6,304 nucleotides of DNA, taken from NCBI GenBank assembly GCA_947003375.1, contig CAMQOJ010000263.1, forward strand, positions 1 to 6,304, given 5' to 3'. The position numbers and the translations under genes were made by a program. This document shows, piece by piece, positions 5,991-6,304 of the stretch. The stretch is from an uncultured Lachnospiraceae bacterium. Lineage in GTDB: Bacteria > Bacillota > Clostridia > Lachnospirales > Lachnospiraceae. The notes below the pieces were generated by a model that was not told the origin of the DNA, did no database searches, and worked only from the letters and a program-made list of their open reading frames with translations. Position 1 is the stretch's first letter; every line of letters starts with the position of its first letter.

Positions 5991-5996
5991 TCCTCC
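5991..5996 (-). promoter_or_regulatory. Ribosome site that sets the acetyltransferase start
   Basis: On the minus strand this reads GGAGGA, 4 bases before the ATG at 5986 (slightly short spacing). It supports the 133-residue form and places the longer forms, which start at 5998 or further upstream, outside the likely gene. Confidence 0.6.
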
Positions 5997-6139
5997 ATTT
6001 CCATCCAAGAGCGGTCTCGGAAACTCTTTAAAGCCCATATTTCCGCTCTTTTTCTGTTTCTCTGTTTTTTCCTTTCCTCCATACCCTGGAAGAAAAATTT
6101 TACTAAATTTTCGAAAAACTATTGACATATACCGCAAAA

Positions 6140-6168
6140 TGTGCGGGCGTCTGTGCCCCACACGCACA
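6140..6168. repeat. GC-rich stem-loop in the leader of the gene at 6197
   Basis: TGTGCG (6140-6145) pairs with CGCACA (6163-6168). Inside, GGC (6146-6148) can stack with GCC (6155-6157) around a small loop, leaving a bulge on the 3' side. It is flanked by two direct copies of CGCAAAA (6133-6139 and 6170-6176). It sits 14 bases before the ribosome site of the next gene and has no U-run, so it is not a terminator on the plus strand. It could be a leader structure or a protein-binding site; the sequence does not decide. Confidence 0.35.
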
Positions 6169-6181
6169 GCGCAAAAACTAC

Positions 6182-6189
6182 AAGGAGGT
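6182..6189 (+). promoter_or_regulatory. Strong ribosome binding site of the truncated gene
   Basis: AAGGAGGT, a full anti-Shine-Dalgarno match, ends 7 bases before ATG 6197. It is the main proof that a real gene begins there. Confidence 0.85.
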
Positions 6190-6196
6190 ACACTCT

Positions 6197-6304
6197 ATGA
6201 TCAAGTACTGGCAGTCCATGCAGGATTACAAGCACTTTCTCACCGAATCCAAAGCCCATTTCGATTCCTCTGAAAGGAACCGGCTCCATACGGAGCTTTG
6301 GGAA
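6197..6304 (+). CDS. Start of an unrecognised gene, truncated by the window end
   Basis: ATG 6197 opens a frame of 36 codons that is still open at the last base of the window. The perfect ribosome site 7 bases upstream supports it as a true gene. The visible N-terminus is polar and aromatic (M-I-K-Y-W-Q-S-M-Q-D-Y-K-H-F-L, then T-E-S-K-A-H-F and S-S-E-R-N-R-L), with no signal peptide or membrane segment and probably helical. I do not recognise the family from these residues. It diverges from the acetyltransferase and is separated from it by the region described at 5987-6196. Confidence 0.75.
   Translation, partial: MIKYWQSMQDYKHFLTESKAHFDSSERNRLHTELWE

Larger units (their letters stand above)
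5987..6196. promoter_or_regulatory. Divergent intergenic region with AT-rich promoter zone
   Basis: This 210-bp gap lies between the acetyltransferase (minus) and the gene at 6197 (plus), so it should hold promoters for both. The stretch 6085-6130 is AT-rich, with a perfect 10-bp palindrome TTTTCGAAAA (6108-6117). A consensus-like TTGACA sits at 6122-6127 on the plus strand, but nothing resembling TATAAT lies 16-18 bp downstream (that position is GC-rich), so I cannot name a complete promoter. On the minus strand TAAAAT (about 6098-6103) is a possible -10 with no clear -35. A GC-rich inverted repeat follows and is listed separately. Confidence 0.4.

Noticed and set aside
6122..6150. TTGACA at 6122 as a full sigma-70 promoter
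   Set aside because: The -10 position 16-18 bp downstream is GC-rich (GGGCGT and neighbours), so only half a promoter is present.

Overview
The window looks like the left end of a draft contig from an anaerobic, mid-GC Firmicute, probably a gut Lachnospiraceae-type Clostridium. Evidence for this is the set of strong AGGAGG ribosome sites, a CUT1 sugar ABC permease of LplC type, Cys-type sulfatases, and a terminator stem of the GGGGCTGTCGG/CCGACAGCCCC kind. The taxon is an inference; there is no marker gene. The first 47 bases are not biological: they are Illumina Nextera P5/i5 adapter and Tn5 mosaic end left on the contig, and they supply a false start codon to the first gene.

Layout. Plus strand, 49-5036: the 3' part of a carbohydrate ABC-transporter permease, a hairpin (757-789), then three consecutive type I sulfatases (827-2140, 2152-3618, 3675-5036), closed by a terminator (5082-5128). 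Minus strand, 5149-5986: an L-rhamnose mutarotase (rhaM) and, upstream of it, a GNAT acetyltransferase. These converge on the sulfatase operon. A 210-bp divergent intergenic region (5987-6196) separates the acetyltransferase from a plus-strand gene that begins at 6197 and runs off the window.

How it may work together (inference). None of the three sulfatases has a signal peptide; each goes straight from a few polar residues into the first beta strand and metal ligand. They should therefore act in the cytoplasm on sulfated sugars or oligosaccharides, which the ABC importer encoded just upstream could bring in. Each has the Cys form of the CxPxR signature, so each would need formylglycine maturation by an anSME-type radical SAM enzyme, which is not in this window. 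The neighbouring rhamnose mutarotase raises the possibility that the glycan contains L-rhamnose, but rhaM is on the other strand in a separate unit, so the link is weak. No complete unknown system, mobile element, CRISPR array or RNA gene was seen. The most interesting content is the cytosolic three-sulfatase operon, whose members carry three different first-metal-ligand pairs (Asp-Gln, Asp-Asp, Asp-Glu).
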